Source: Salvator merianae
Lineage: Eukaryota; Chordata; Lepidosauria; Squamata; Teiidae
Length of the DNA stretch: 64,000 nucleotides
NCBI GenBank assembly: GCA_003586115.2
Contig: QVOM02000034.1
Span: forward strand, 136,500,941 to 136,564,940
Direction of reading: 5' to 3'
Below, piece after piece: positions 63,815 to 64,000 of this stretch; position 1 is the stretch's first letter; every line of letters starts with the position of its first letter. The translations under genes were made by a program, and so were the position numbers. The notes beneath the pieces are model-generated. The model worked only from the letters and a program-made list of their open reading frames with translations. It did not search any database and was not told the origin of the DNA.

Positions 63815-64000
63815 GATCAACAACAGCTGGCATGAGATGTCAGTTTATAAACCTGTTCCCTTTCCTGACTGATCATTCCTCGACTCACCTTTTGCATATT
63901 TTATCTTCATAGACCTTATCCTCCTTATAATCCACCCTTAAGGGGCAGCCAACTCAGAGGTGGCTGGTAGCATATGAAACTGGTGAGGCAGTGGACAGCT

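Larger units (their letters stand above)
52462..64000 (-). other. probable first intron upstream of the start-codon exon
   Basis: 11.5 kb without a CpG-rich island, coding exon or other gene that I can see. LINE and Bov-B-like copies lie at 59050-59182 and 60890-63814. 52500-54600 and 55000-58900 hold nothing I can name. A widely expressed gene such as PRRC2C should have a CpG-island promoter, so I infer that it lies to the right of the window. Confidence 0.6.

Overview
The window is vertebrate nuclear DNA and almost all of it is one protein-coding gene on the minus strand: the PRRC2C orthologue (BAT2-like 2, proline-rich coiled-coil 2C). I resolved 22 coding exons. They run from the start codon at 52425 down to an exon ending at 2527. 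Every intron is GT-AG and the reading frame is kept through 6,120 coding nt (2,040 codons). The remaining C-terminal part of the protein lies beyond the left edge. The promoter and first non-coding exon lie beyond the right edge, so 52462-64000 reads as the first intron.

The introns point to a squamate reptile (lizard or snake). They hold a CR1 LINE with a typical 3' end, a second L2/CR1-like LINE family on both strands, an L1 ORF2 fragment, a Bov-B/RTE-type 3' tail, decayed DIRS-like tyrosine-recombinase retroelements in three introns, and a Tigger/pogo-like transposase remnant. This mixture is an inference about lineage and not a species identification.

Layout from right to left, in the direction of transcription: first intron with a CR1 nested in an older LINE (60890-63814) and a Bov-B-like tail (59050-59182); start-codon exon with a two-codon upstream ORF (52311-52461); exons 2-5 encoding the BAT2 N-terminal domain (43272-51003); an intron with a DIRS-like piece and an L1 piece (38118-43271); exons 6-13, with acidic, coiled-coil and polyQ regions (29418-38117); exon 14 (26127-26340); giant exon 15 with RG-rich and basic regions (20897-23248); exons 16-20 (13797-19150); a repeat-dense intron with a DIRS-like relic (6398-13796); exons 21 and 22.

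The most unusual feature is a second, intronless copy of exon 14 fused to the 5' end of exon 15 (23249-23462). It matches exon 14 base for base at both exon boundaries, differs at only three positions, and abuts the single N in this window. It looks like a piece of spliced mRNA sequence set into the genome. It is either an assembly or gap-filling artefact or a real cDNA-templated exon duplication. Splicing both copies together would shift the frame and hit a stop.
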